DNA of 64,000 nucleotides, from positions 105,412 to 169,411 of the forward strand of contig NZ_JAQIBD010000004.1 in the NCBI RefSeq assembly GCF_030347965.1, given 5' to 3'. The notes beneath the pieces were generated by a model, which made no database searches, was not told where the DNA came from, and saw only the letters and a list, made by a program, of their open reading frames with translations. This DNA is from Sulfurovum zhangzhouensis (GTDB lineage Bacteria > Campylobacterota > Campylobacteria > Campylobacterales > Sulfurovaceae). The position numbers were made by a program, and so were the translations under genes. Below are positions 15,209 to 24,231 of this stretch, one piece after another. Positions within the stretch are counted from its first letter, which is position 1. Every line of letters begins with the position of its first letter.

Positions 15209-17027
15209 ATTTTCCTGCGTTCTTTTTATCTCTCTGAATTCTCTTTCTCATATTCGGATCCAAGAACTTCTTACGGATACGAATACTCTCAGGTGTTACT
15301 TCGATAAGTTCATCGTCTTCGATCCACTCCATCGCTGACTCTAGTGTCACAGGACGTGGTGGAACAAGTTTTATCGCATCATCCGCACCACTTGTTCTCA
15401 TGTTCGTAAGCTGCTTCCCTTTAAGCGGGTTCACCTCTAGGTCTCCCGGTCTAGCACTTTCACCGATAACCATACCGTCGTATACCTTATCCTGAGGCTT
15501 GATGAACATGATACCTCTTGCCTGGAGGTTAAAAATAGAGAAGGCTACCGCTTCACCATTGTCCATAGAAATCAACGCACCCGGAGTACGGCTTTGTACC
15601 ACACCGCTGTATGGTCTGTACTCGATGAATGAGTGGTTCATGATCCCCTCACCTTTTGTATCAGTCAAGAACTCTGAACGGAAACCGATCAAACCACGTG
15701 CAGGGATCTCAAACTCTAGTCTTACTGTACCGTCAGGCATAGGAGTAAGTGAAGTCATTTCTGCTTTTCTCTTACCGAGCTTTTCGATTGCAACCCCTTG
15801 GAACTCCTCTGGCACATCCACTACCAGGTGCTCAAACGGTTCCATCTTCACGCCGTTCTCTTCTTTTACAACAACTTCCGGACGAGCAAGAAGGAACTCA
15901 AACCCTTCTCTTCTCATGTTTTCAGCCAAGATACCGATCTGGAGCTCACCACGTCCTGAAACCTTGAATGATGCTTCACCCATCGGCTCCATACGCATTG
16001 CGATGTTAGTCTCCATCTCTTTTTCGAGTCTCTCTCTGATCTTGTTAGATGTTACGTGTTTACCTTCCTGACCTGCAAGAGGACCGTCATTTACTGACAT
16101 TACAACTGAAAGCGTAGGCTCTTCAATGTGAAGAGGATCAAGTGCTACAGGGTTTTTCGTATCACAAAGGCTGTCACCTACATCGATATCCGAGAATCCT
16201 GCAACTGCTACGATATCTCCTGCTTCAGCTTCCTGGATCTCGATCTGCTCAAGACCTTTGAAACCGATCAATTTAGAGATACGGCTTTTTATCTTTTCAC
16301 CACTTGCTTTTACCAACAAACACTCATCACCCTTCTTCAATCTACCGTTGAAGATACGAGAGATACCGATACGTCCTACAAAGTTATCTGAAGCAAGTGT
16401 AAATACCTGTGCTTGTACTTCATTATCCGCTGATCCTGTCGGATAAGGTACTTTCTCAAGGATCGCTTCAAAAAGTGGTTTCATGTCTTTGTTCTCATCA
16501 TCCATTTCCCACTTCGCATATCCATCTCTTGCTGCTGCATAAAGTACCGGGAATTCAAGCTGCTCTTCATTTGCATCAAGTGCAACAAGAAGGTCGAACA
16601 TCTCATCAAGTACACGTTCAGGATCAGCGCCGTCTTTATCGATCTTGTTGATTACTACAACAGGAATCAAACCAAGTTCGATCGCTTTTTTAAGTACGAA
16701 CTTAGTTTGCGGCATTGCACCTTCTTGAGCATCTACGAGCATCAAAACACCGTCTACCATTTTCAATACACGTTCTACCTCTCCACCGAAGTCCGCGTGG
16801 CCCGGAGTGTCGATAATGTTGATCTTATGGTCACCGTAAGTGATCGCAGTGTTTTTTGAAAGGATCGTGATCCCTCTTTCTTTTTCGATATCATTGCTGT
16901 CCATCGCACGTTCTTGTACCTGCTGGTGTGCTGCAAAGGTACCTGACTGTTGAAGTAGCTGATCTACCAGTGTTGTCTTACCGTGGTCAACGTGTGCGAT
17001 CACGGCAATGTTTTTAATTTTTTGCAT
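15207..17027 (-). CDS. typA: Ribosome-associated translational GTPase TypA/BipA
   Basis: EF-G-like GTPase involved in ribosome assembly and stress or cold adaptation. G1 [16 protein letters not shown]2 region [13 protein letters not shown]3 [15 protein letters not shown]4 [10 protein letters not shown], then EF-G-type domains III/V and the TypA-specific C-terminus. ATG at 17027 gives 606 residues, the family norm, with AGGA 8 nt upstream; six upstream codons are discarded. Confidence 0.97.
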   Translation of the reverse strand: MQKIKNIAVIAHVDHGKTTLVDQLLQQSGTFAAHQQVQERAMDSNDIEKERGITILSKNTAITYGDHKINIIDTPGHADFGGEVERVLKMVDGVLMLVDAQEGAMPQTKFVLKKAIELGLIPVVVINKIDKDGADPERVLDEMFDLLVALDANEEQLEFPVLYAAARDGYAKWEMDDENKDMKPLFEAILEKVPYPTGSADNEVQAQVFTLASDNFVGRIGISRIFNGRLKKGDECLLVKASGEKIKSRISKLIGFKGLEQIEIQEAEAGDIVAVAGFSDIDVGDSLCDTKNPVALDPLHIEEPTLSVVMSVNDGPLAGQEGKHVTSNKIRERLEKEMETNIAMRMEPMGEASFKVSGRGELQIGILAENMRREGFEFLLARPEVVVKEENGVKMEPFEHLVVDVPEEFQGVAIEKLGKRKAEMTSLTPMPDGTVRLEFEIPARGLIGFRSEFLTDTKGEGIMNHSFIEYRPYSGVVQSRTPGALISMDNGEAVAFSIFNLQARGIMFIKPQDKVYDGMVIGESARPGDLEVNPLKGKQLTNMRTSGADDAIKLVPPRPVTLESAMEWIEDDELIEVTPESIRIRKKFLDPNMRKRIQRDKKNAGK

Positions 17028-17097
17028 GGGTGTTCCTAAAGGCAAAAAGCCTATATTTTTCGCGAATTATATCTAAAAATTATTACAGTCGTATACT

Positions 17098-18201
17098 TTA
17101 TAGTGTCAAACCGTAAAGATCATGATAGGTTTTCATCGCATATCGATCCGTCATAGAAGCAATAAAGTCTGCTACAACCCTCTGTTTTGGGCGTAATTCC
17201 AACAGCTCAATTTGGTGAGAAGGAAGTAGCCCCTCATCTTCAGTAAATGCTTTATAAAGTCCTTTAATACACTGCTTGCCTGCATACATTTTACGTATGA
17301 TCTTTTCATGCCTGTAGAGTTTTTGGTACATCACTTTTTTGAGTTCTTTAAGCCCTCTGCCTATTTCTTTGGAAAAACCTACCGGCAATGGAACCGTTGC
17401 ATCCAGTGTTGCACTGATAGGAATTTCCTGACGATACTTATTCACACCCTCTTTGGAGTTTTCTATAAAATCCTCTACCAATACTTTGATAAGTCCTGCT
17501 ACAAAACGGTGACGGTAGAGTTTCTCACCCCTTCCTACCCCTTCATCCAACACCATTTGATCTACTTTCTTGCAAAGTGGATTGTCCAGAAGGTCATCAA
17601 AGCTTATCAGCCCGTATTTTACCCCATCATCAATATCATGTGAAGTATAAGCGATCTCGTCAGCATGATCGACAATCATCGCTTCAAGTGAAGGGTGTTT
17701 ATCCAGATCGAAACGATCATCCAATCCCTCTAAAAACGTTTTTTTATACGGATAAGAGTGTTTAAGGACCCCCTCAAGTGTTGCAAATGTAAGATTGAGA
17801 CCATCAAAATCTTTATAGCGTTTCTCTATTTTTGTCAAAACCCTGAATGACTGAAAATTGTGCTCAAATCCCAAAGCTCTTCCATCTGCTTTCAGCAACT
17901 TGTCCAGTTCATCACCGCCCACATGTCCAAATGGGGTATGCCCAAGATCATGTGACAGAGCGATCACTTCAGCAAGTGTCTCATTCAACCCAAGCATTCT
18001 AGCAAGTGTTCGACCAATCTGACTGACCTCAAGTGAATGGGTTAAACGGGTTCGAAAATAATCTCCCTCATGGTTCAAAAAAACCTGTGTTTTGTACTCT
18101 AATCGTCTGAAAGAACTACAGTGTATCACCCTATCCCTATCTCTGGAGTAAGAATCTCTAAAATCTTCATCGAAACTGTGAAAACGCTGGCTGGGCTGCA
18201 T
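17098..18201 (-). CDS. dGTPase-like dNTP triphosphohydrolase
   Basis: HD-domain enzyme that removes triphosphate from deoxynucleotides, tuning dNTP pools. The SSFRRLEYKTQVF and RLTHSLEVSQIGRTLAR motifs precede the HD pair in SHDLGHTPFGHVGGDEL (~83-97), with a later DHADEIAYTSHDIDDG block. 367 residues, the short class of Dgt homologs. Divergent from thyX, another nucleotide-pool gene; both starts lie in a 106-bp gap. Confidence 0.92.
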   Translation of the reverse strand: MQPSQRFHSFDEDFRDSYSRDRDRVIHCSSFRRLEYKTQVFLNHEGDYFRTRLTHSLEVSQIGRTLARMLGLNETLAEVIALSHDLGHTPFGHVGGDELDKLLKADGRALGFEHNFQSFRVLTKIEKRYKDFDGLNLTFATLEGVLKHSYPYKKTFLEGLDDRFDLDKHPSLEAMIVDHADEIAYTSHDIDDGVKYGLISFDDLLDNPLCKKVDQMVLDEGVGRGEKLYRHRFVAGLIKVLVEDFIENSKEGVNKYRQEIPISATLDATVPLPVGFSKEIGRGLKELKKVMYQKLYRHEKIIRKMYAGKQCIKGLYKAFTEDEGLLPSHQIELLELRPKQRVVADFIASMTDRYAMKTYHDLYGLTL

Positions 18202-18270
18202 CCTGCTCTCCTCTACTGAATGAATGTATAAATGTTATTTTTTACATATTTCAGGCTAATATAAATTCGA

Positions 18271-18276
18271 TATAAT
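18271..18276 (+). promoter_or_regulatory. -10 element for thyX
   Basis: TATAAT, 31 nt before the thyX ATG, in the divergent gap with the dGTPase gene. GGAG at ~18297 is the ribosome site. Confidence 0.55.
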
Positions 18277-18307
18277 TGTACCCTATAAAACATTATGGAG
18301 TATTACC

Positions 18308-19138
18308 ATGCAAATGTATCAGATAGAGTATGAAAAGCCTACTGTCATACTATTACAAGAGTCAGGTTTAGGAGTTGCGGAGATCGCTGCACGTACCTGC
18401 TATGACAGCTTTGAAAACTCTGAAAATGAATGTATAAAAAATGCTATGGATACGCTTGATACAGAAGCTATCAACTGCATTGAAAATTCTGATCTGCTTA
18501 CCAATCTTGCATGGGTACATCATCATCACTCTATCATCGAACATGCAACACTGAGCTTTCTGGTACAAGGAACCAGTAGAGGTGTACTACAAGAACATGC
18601 AAGGCATAGACTACAGGCAATCTCTGTAAGAAGTACTCGCTATACGATGTCTTCAGTGATCAATGCTTTTGTTGCATCTTTGCAGGCAGAGGATGGTTTT
18701 GCATTCTTCTTTGAAAAATTGCTTGCAATGAAACTCTTTGTTATTAGTGATGAAGCATATTTGAAAATAGAGATACGTGCCATTTATGAGAAACTGAACT
18801 TTCAGTATGAAAGAGATGAAGCATTCATTCAAAATGCCGTTGCAAAATCTTCACTTCCATTTATCGGAGAGTATCAAGGCGATGCAGAGGCCCTCTATAA
18901 TGCACTTGAAAACGGAAAGAAAAAAAGAAATGTTGGAGATGCTTTCAAACATATCGTCTCGGATAACTGGAAAGTTGACATGGTAGTCACTTTCAATATC
19001 CGAAGTCTTAAGAACTATTTTGACCTGCGTGATTCAGGTGCAGCATGGTTCCAGATACAATGGCTTGCCCAGGCGATGAAAGAAGTAACTCCCAAAAAAT
19101 ACCTAAAATTGATTGATAAGAAATATAAAGAGAGTTAG
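18308..19138 (+). CDS. thyX: Flavin-dependent thymidylate synthase ThyX
   Basis: Makes dTMP from dUMP with FAD and methylene-THF. The diagnostic ThyX motif RHRLQAISVRSTR starts at residue 99. An HHHHSIIEHA block (~71-80) precedes it and SGAAWFQIQWLAQAM follows near the C-terminus. 276 residues. The next gene starts on the base after its stop codon. Confidence 0.96.
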   Translation: MQMYQIEYEKPTVILLQESGLGVAEIAARTCYDSFENSENECIKNAMDTLDTEAINCIENSDLLTNLAWVHHHHSIIEHATLSFLVQGTSRGVLQEHARHRLQAISVRSTRYTMSSVINAFVASLQAEDGFAFFFEKLLAMKLFVISDEAYLKIEIRAIYEKLNFQYERDEAFIQNAVAKSSLPFIGEYQGDAEALYNALENGKKKRNVGDAFKHIVSDNWKVDMVVTFNIRSLKNYFDLRDSGAAWFQIQWLAQAMKEVTPKKYLKLIDKKYKES

Positions 19139-20845
19139 TTGAAGCTGAAAAAACTTTTATGGATTGGACTATTCATCCAAACCTTAACTTATGGACAAGT
19201 CACTGTTGGTGCGATTCAATCGCAATTACAAACGTCATTACAGAAACATATCAAAGGACAGAATAAAGATATCATACAAGCACTGTATGCGAGTTCCGGA
19301 AATCAGCCTTTATGGCTCGGTGATAAAAACGAACAAAAGAGGAATGAACTAATCAGGGCTTTGAAAGACCCATTATTCAACTATAAAGACAAGCCGTTTG
19401 ATCAACCTTCTATCGCCGGACTCTATTATATGCTTGATAATAATAATATTTCCTCTGCACAAAAAGCAAAAGTCTATGCTAGGCTGGATCTGATGTTGAC
19501 AAACTCATTTGTTCGACTTGTACGTTTTATCGTACAAGGTGATGTAGACTGGGATCTGGTACAAAAAAAACTTGCAGCACTAGAAACAAGCGATGATATT
19601 CATGCGGTTTGGGAAATGGAGACTAAACCTTTCCCGAATCAAAATGAACTGTATAGTGCTATAGAGAACGGTAATATCGATGCTTATCTATCCTCACTGA
19701 TTCCAATGGAAAAACGATATAGAAAACTGGTCAAACTGCTTAAAGACTATCGAACCATGGAAAAATTTCCTAAAATCGAATATACCAAAGAACCACGTAA
19801 AATGGGTAGTCGAAGGAACAAAAATATAGCAGAGATAAAAAAACGTCTACAGATCATAGGAGATTATCCAAAAGATGCACCGATCAATACTACGTTTGAC
19901 AAAGCACTTCAAGAAGCAGTGATCTCTTATCAAAAACGTTACAATCTCAAAGTGGACGGACAGATCGATAAAGTCATGACCTATTATCTCAATCAGCCTG
20001 TCAAAAACGATATTCAAAGTATTATTACCAATCTGGATAAAACCAAGCTCTATCCTAAAGAATTTGAAGATGAATATGTAGAAGTAAATATTCCAGACTT
20101 CAAATTACGTTACTATAAAAGCCATCGATTAGCTATGAGAATGGGAGCCGTTGTAGGACGTATCGACCGCCCTACACCGCTTTTTAGTGATAAAATAGAA
20201 TATATGGTACTTAACCCTACCTGGACTATTACAGACAATCTTGTCAAACGTGACCTGATCCCTGTACTGAAAGAACACCCGTCATATTTGATTGAAAATA
20301 ATATCAAAGCATTCAGCGGCAATAAAGAGGTTGATGTCACTTACGAAATGATCGCTCCTTATAAGAACAGTGATAAACCTGTACCGTATAGTTTTGTCCA
20401 ACAACCCGGCCCTGACAATGCACTGGGACGTGTGAAATTTATGTTCCCTAACAAATACTCTGTTTATCTTCATGATACGGATAATAAGTCACTGCTAACA
20501 AGACGTTATAGAATTTACAGTTCAGGATGTATGCGTGTCCAAAAACCGTTTGATTTGATGAATACACTTTTGACACATACAAAAGGCCGTTATACAAAAG
20601 AAAAGATTGATCAAATACTTGAAAGTAATACGCCGACCACGATTACCCTATCTTCTCATATACCGGTACATATCACCTATTTCACAGTGTTTGAAGAGGA
20701 TGGAAAGGCACATTTCAAAAACGATATCTATCTCTATGACCAGATCATCAGTGAATCTATTATAGGTAGATCAAAACCGACATTCACTGTTCCTGATAAA
20801 CGTGTTGTCTCTGTCAAAAAGAATGCTAAACCGCTCTCAAACTAA
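19139..20845 (+). CDS. L,D-transpeptidase with peptidoglycan-binding domain (YcbB-like)
   Basis: Exported 568-residue murein cross-linking or modifying enzyme. TTG start directly after thyX; AAAGAGAG upstream fits a ribosome site. N-terminal signal peptide (~1-20), a long helical region, a PG-binding domain (~225-285, ALQEAVISYQKRYNLKVDG), then the YkuD catalytic domain (~315-480). The catalytic motif is HD...SSGCMRV with Cys at ~463. The domain order matches the LdtD/YcbB class that makes 3-3 cross-links. Confidence 0.92.
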   Translation: MKLKKLLWIGLFIQTLTYGQVTVGAIQSQLQTSLQKHIKGQNKDIIQALYASSGNQPLWLGDKNEQKRNELIRALKDPLFNYKDKPFDQPSIAGLYYMLDNNNISSAQKAKVYARLDLMLTNSFVRLVRFIVQGDVDWDLVQKKLAALETSDDIHAVWEMETKPFPNQNELYSAIENGNIDAYLSSLIPMEKRYRKLVKLLKDYRTMEKFPKIEYTKEPRKMGSRRNKNIAEIKKRLQIIGDYPKDAPINTTFDKALQEAVISYQKRYNLKVDGQIDKVMTYYLNQPVKNDIQSIITNLDKTKLYPKEFEDEYVEVNIPDFKLRYYKSHRLAMRMGAVVGRIDRPTPLFSDKIEYMVLNPTWTITDNLVKRDLIPVLKEHPSYLIENNIKAFSGNKEVDVTYEMIAPYKNSDKPVPYSFVQQPGPDNALGRVKFMFPNKYSVYLHDTDNKSLLTRRYRIYSSGCMRVQKPFDLMNTLLTHTKGRYTKEKIDQILESNTPTTITLSSHIPVHITYFTVFEEDGKAHFKNDIYLYDQIISESIIGRSKPTFTVPDKRVVSVKKNAKPLSN

Positions 20846-20866
20846 CCTACAACATTTTTGTAGGTT
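20844..20866 (+). terminator. Hairpin at the end of the L,D-transpeptidase gene
   Basis: AACCTACA/TGTAGGTT, a perfect 8-bp stem overlapping the stop codon, 7-nt loop. Confidence 0.55.
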
Positions 20867-21005
20867 GGTTTCTACCTCATTTTTTATAGCTTCACTGCGT
20901 TACGACTATTTCGGTTTTGCCCTTGTAAATAACAATTCATTGTTATTTACTTAACGGGTCAGCCTTCGCGGGTCACTCTGTTCCACCGCTTTGGTTTCGA
21001 TCCTA
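20867..21005. other. Structured convergent gap before ruvC
   Basis: Contains a perfect 11-bp stem GTAAATAACAA/TTGTTATTTAC with a TTCA loop (20925-20950). The flanks are weakly complementary and include ACCCGCGAAGG on the minus strand, reminiscent of the GCGAAGG core of element B. No gene. Confidence 0.45.
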
Positions 21006-21029
21006 AAAACATAAAGCAATTTATGTTTT
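21006..21029 (-). terminator. Terminator of ruvC
   Basis: AAAACATAAA/TTTATGTTTT, a perfect 10-bp AT stem with a 4-nt loop, overlapping the ruvC stop. The minus strand continues with T residues. Confidence 0.55.
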
Positions 21030-21509
21030 CTTAACTGGTCTCATCTTCACGCGTTGGAGATGTGTCCATGCAATAGCCATGGCATCGGTAATATCCAAAG
21101 GTTTAATCTCTTTCTTTATACCATACAGTTTTTTTACCATAAAAGCTACTTGCTCTTTTGCTGCTTTTCCGTTACCTGTAACAGCTTTTTTCACCTGTAA
21201 AGGAGTATATTCATAAAAGTATCCGACTTCTTGGAGGATTTTCAGTGACAATGCACCTCTGAATTGTGCCAGCTTTAAAACTGTTTTAGGGTTATACGCA
21301 AAGAAGATATCTTCTATTGCTACTTCATCAATTTGATGTGACTTTAAAATCACATCAAATCCTTCTACCAGTTCAATGATCTGTTCTTGGAGTTCAGTAG
21401 CCTTGATTTTCAACAAACCGGCCTCCAAAAGTGAAAAATTTTTCCCATCCCAATTTAGAATACAATACCCTAAATTACGGCTTCCGGGGTCAATACCTAG
21501 TATATTCAT
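21021..21509 (-). CDS. ruvC: Crossover junction endodeoxyribonuclease RuvC
   Basis: Holliday-junction resolvase. The first acidic motif is in [15 protein letters not shown] (Asp7). [23 protein letters not shown] and [21 protein letters not shown] follow, and the last acidic pair is in [12 protein letters not shown]. 162 residues. Located upstream of and divergent from dnaA, as in other Campylobacterota origins. Its start codon overlaps a DnaA box. Confidence 0.96.
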   Translation of the reverse strand: MNILGIDPGSRNLGYCILNWDGKNFSLLEAGLLKIKATELQEQIIELVEGFDVILKSHQIDEVAIEDIFFAYNPKTVLKLAQFRGALSLKILQEVGYFYEYTPLQVKKAVTGNGKAAKEQVAFMVKKLYGIKKEIKPLDITDAMAIAWTHLQRVKMRPVKKT

Positions 21510-21604
21510 TCACACCTTTGTTCACAATGTGAAAATCTTTATTCACTACTGTTTAATGACGCTATTTTAGCCAATTTTGGTTAAAATACTAAAAGTTATT
21601 CACA
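21506..21604. promoter_or_regulatory. oriC1: DnaA-box cluster between ruvC and dnaA
   Basis: TCATTCACA (21506-21514, Helicobacter-type box), TTGTTCACA (21518-21526), its partner on the other strand ATGTGAAAA (21527-21535), TTATTCACT (21539-21547) and TTATTCACA (21596-21604, exact TTATNCACA). Five sites in 99 bp. In other Campylobacterota the origin is known to be bipartite around dnaA; this is the upstream half. Confidence 0.75.
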
Positions 21605-21621
21605 TAAGGAAATCCTACCCG

Positions 21622-22950
21622 ATGAACATAGGCCAAAAAGTCATTTTTGAACTCAAAAAAGAGATCTCACAAACAGAATATGAACGTTATATAAAAAGTC
21701 TTGTCTATGACACGAAACGTTCAAGAAGTAATATTGTTTACTTTTATGCTCCAAATATGATTATCGCAAAATGGATCAAAACAAAATATAAAGATAAACT
21801 TGAACATCTTTTTGAAGTCTATAATGAAATAAAACCCAAAGTAGAGATACAAGTAGGACAACAAAAAAGTGCGACTTCAACCACAAAGGCTCCGGTACCG
21901 ACAGAAAAAAGCAGCGGGAAAAGTACCTATCTTAACCCTTCACTCACATTTGACAGTTTTATTGTAGGGGATTCAAACCAGTTTGCCTATACTACCGCAA
22001 AATCAGTAGCAGAAAAACCGGGAAGACAATATAACCCTCTTTTCCTTTACGGAGGCGTTGGATTAGGGAAAACACACCTGCTGCAGGCAATCGGTAACTA
22101 TCATATCTCTCTTGGGAAAACCGTTATCTATACTACAGCTGAACAATTCCTCAACTCATTTTTGACCCATCTTCGTTCACAGACAATGGACCGTTTCAGA
22201 GACAAGTTCAGAGAATGTGATACATTGCTTATCGATGATATACAGTTTATTTCTGATAAAGAAAAAACGCAAGATGAGTTTTTTCACACCTTCAATGAAC
22301 TTCACAGTGCAAACAAACAGATCGTGATCACATCAGACAGACAACCGAATAAAATATCAGGGCTTGTAGACAGGCTAAAAAGCCGCTTTGAATGGGGGCT
22401 TATGGCCGATATCCAACCACCGGGACTAGAAACAAAGATCGCCATCATTCAGAAAAAGTGTGAACTTGACGGTATTACCCTTGATAATGAGATTATCAAC
22501 TTTATTGCAACTCATATGGGAGATAACATACGTGAGATCGAAGGGACTATCATCAAACTCAACGCTCTTTCTTCAATGCTCAACCAAGAGATTACTTTGG
22601 ATTTTGCACAAAATGCGATCAAAGACCAACTCAAAGAAGAAAAAGAAAACATCACTATCGATGATATCATCAAAATTGTTTCCACAGAACTCAATGTAAA
22701 ACCTTCAGATATCAAATCAAAAAAACGCACTAAGAATGTCGTTGATGCAAGAAGAACAGCTATCTATCTTGCTAGAGAACTTACACCAAGCTCTATGCCA
22801 CAGATCGCTATGTATTTTGGGATGAAAGACCACACTGCCATCTCTCATGCAATGAAAAAGATTAATGAGATCATAGAGACTAATGAAAATTTCAAAATAT
22901 TGCTTGAAGAGCTTTCAAACAAAGTGAAAACAAACGCTTTAAACGCATAA
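21622..22950 (+). CDS. dnaA: Chromosomal replication initiator protein DnaA
   Basis: Binds DnaA boxes and opens the origin. N-terminal domain I, then AAA+ core with Walker A GGVGLGKTH (~144-152) and Walker B LLIDDIQF (~203). The C-terminal DNA-binding domain has DARRTAIYLARELT and MKDHTAISHAMKKI. ATG at 21622 gives 442 residues with AAGGA upstream; an in-frame TTG 45 nt earlier is unlikely since it would place coding sequence over a DnaA box. Confidence 0.97.
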   Translation: MNIGQKVIFELKKEISQTEYERYIKSLVYDTKRSRSNIVYFYAPNMIIAKWIKTKYKDKLEHLFEVYNEIKPKVEIQVGQQKSATSTTKAPVPTEKSSGKSTYLNPSLTFDSFIVGDSNQFAYTTAKSVAEKPGRQYNPLFLYGGVGLGKTHLLQAIGNYHISLGKTVIYTTAEQFLNSFLTHLRSQTMDRFRDKFRECDTLLIDDIQFISDKEKTQDEFFHTFNELHSANKQIVITSDRQPNKISGLVDRLKSRFEWGLMADIQPPGLETKIAIIQKKCELDGITLDNEIINFIATHMGDNIREIEGTIIKLNALSSMLNQEITLDFAQNAIKDQLKEEKENITIDDIIKIVSTELNVKPSDIKSKKRTKNVVDARRTAIYLARELTPSSMPQIAMYFGMKDHTAISHAMKKINEIIETNENFKILLEELSNKVKTNALNA

Positions 22951-23007
22951 ACACCGCCCTTTGGGTGCGTTATACTACTATAATAAAAAAAAGATATAAT
23001 TTTAAAA

Positions 23008-23134
23008 GTGAATAGATGTGAACATTAATAAAAATATAAACATCTATCGAAGTTCGGGCAAATCGTTGTGTAAAGAGTTTTTCACATATTCAAATTGTAT
23101 TACTATTATGTACTAATTTATTAAATTAAATAAG
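23008..23134. promoter_or_regulatory. oriC2: DnaA boxes and AT-rich unwinding region between dnaA and dnaN
   Basis: GTGAATAGA (23008-23016, minus-strand TCTATTCAC), TGTGAACAT (23017-23025, minus-strand ATGTTCACA) and TTTTTCACA (23078-23086). A strongly AT-rich run (~23087-23134) follows directly and is the likely unwinding element. This is the second half of the bipartite origin; unwinding beside dnaN matches the Helicobacter arrangement. Confidence 0.7.
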
Positions 23135-23144
23135 GGAAACGTCA

Positions 23145-24212
23145 ATGAAGATCAAAGCACAAAAACAAATTATTGAATCTATACTCATAAATCTCCAACC
23201 ATTCTTAGAGAAAAAAGATGCAAGCCAAATCACTTCGCATGTCCTCTTTAAAACGGAAGATAATAAATGTGTAATAAAAGCTACAGATTCAGAAATTGGT
23301 TTAAAAATCGTAACAGATCACATCACTGTTGAACATGAAGGCTCTTTTACTGCCCATGGAAAAAAACTATTGGATATTGTGCGTATCCTAAAAGATGATG
23401 AGATCACACTTGAACTTCTTAATGATACGCTGGTCATCAAACAAAAACAATCTAAATTCAAATTGCCTACCTTTGATCCAGATCTCTATCCTACATTCCC
23501 TATAATCAATGATAAACCTCAAATTTCACTTGATTCATTAAGTTTGATCAAAAATCTTAAAAAGATATCTCCTGCTATTGATACAAACAATCCAAAGTTT
23601 GAACTAAACGGGGCACTTATTAATATCAAAAATGATTCAACTGACTTAGTAGGAACTGACACAAGACGTTTAGCTATTGCTACAATTGACAGTTCCAACA
23701 GTGAAGCGCTTTCACTTATCGTGCCTAAAAAAGCAATTCTTGAAATACAAAAACTTTTTCTAGATCAGATCAATATCTTTTTTGATGAAACAAATCTAAT
23801 TATCACAAATGATAATTATTTCTTCTATACACGTTTGATCAATGGAAAATTCCCAGATTATGAGAGAATCATTCCGTCATCAGTCAAACATTCAATTACT
23901 TTGCCTAAAAAAGAGATGGTGGAAGCGATAAAAATGATCACAACAATCTCTCAAGAGATTAAAATGACATTCCTATCTGATACGATTATCTTCAACTCAC
24001 TATCTGCAGACAATGTAGAAGCAAAAACAGAAATCGCACTTGAAACTGGATTGGCAGATAAATTCGAACTCTCTTTAAACAGTCGTTATCTGCTTGATTT
24101 CATTTCACAAATTGATTCAAATGAGTTCTTCATTCAATTTAATGAACCGAGTTTACCATTTGTTGTCAAAGATGAAAACTTTATCACGATCATCATGCCG
24201 ATCGTAGCATAA
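23145..24212 (+). CDS. dnaN: DNA polymerase III beta subunit (sliding clamp)
   Basis: 355-residue processivity clamp of three related domains. TDSEIGLKI and GTDTRRLAIATI are typical clamp segments and the end, ENFITIIMPIVA, matches the family's C-terminal VxPxR-like close. GGGAAACGTC precedes the ATG. Sequence is more AT-rich than neighbours. It is followed by pyrG rather than gyrB. Confidence 0.95.
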   Translation: MKIKAQKQIIESILINLQPFLEKKDASQITSHVLFKTEDNKCVIKATDSEIGLKIVTDHITVEHEGSFTAHGKKLLDIVRILKDDEITLELLNDTLVIKQKQSKFKLPTFDPDLYPTFPIINDKPQISLDSLSLIKNLKKISPAIDTNNPKFELNGALINIKNDSTDLVGTDTRRLAIATIDSSNSEALSLIVPKKAILEIQKLFLDQINIFFDETNLIITNDNYFFYTRLINGKFPDYERIIPSSVKHSITLPKKEMVEAIKMITTISQEIKMTFLSDTIIFNSLSADNVEAKTEIALETGLADKFELSLNSRYLLDFISQIDSNEFFIQFNEPSLPFVVKDENFITIIMPIVA

Positions 24213-24231
24213 CTATAAAGGATAAAATTAT

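Noticed and set aside
15499..16071. 190-codon plus-strand ORF
   Set aside because: Antisense to the conserved GTPase typA, with Ser/Pro-rich composition typical of a shadow frame.
21577..21621. Upstream TTG start extending DnaA by 15 residues
   Set aside because: The extension would cover the DnaA box at 21596-21604 and lacks a ribosome site; the ATG at 21622 begins the conserved domain I.
22951..23000. Rho-independent terminator after dnaA
   Set aside because: The CGCCC/GGGTG hairpin is only about five pairs with a G-U and no T-run; transcription into dnaN is as likely.
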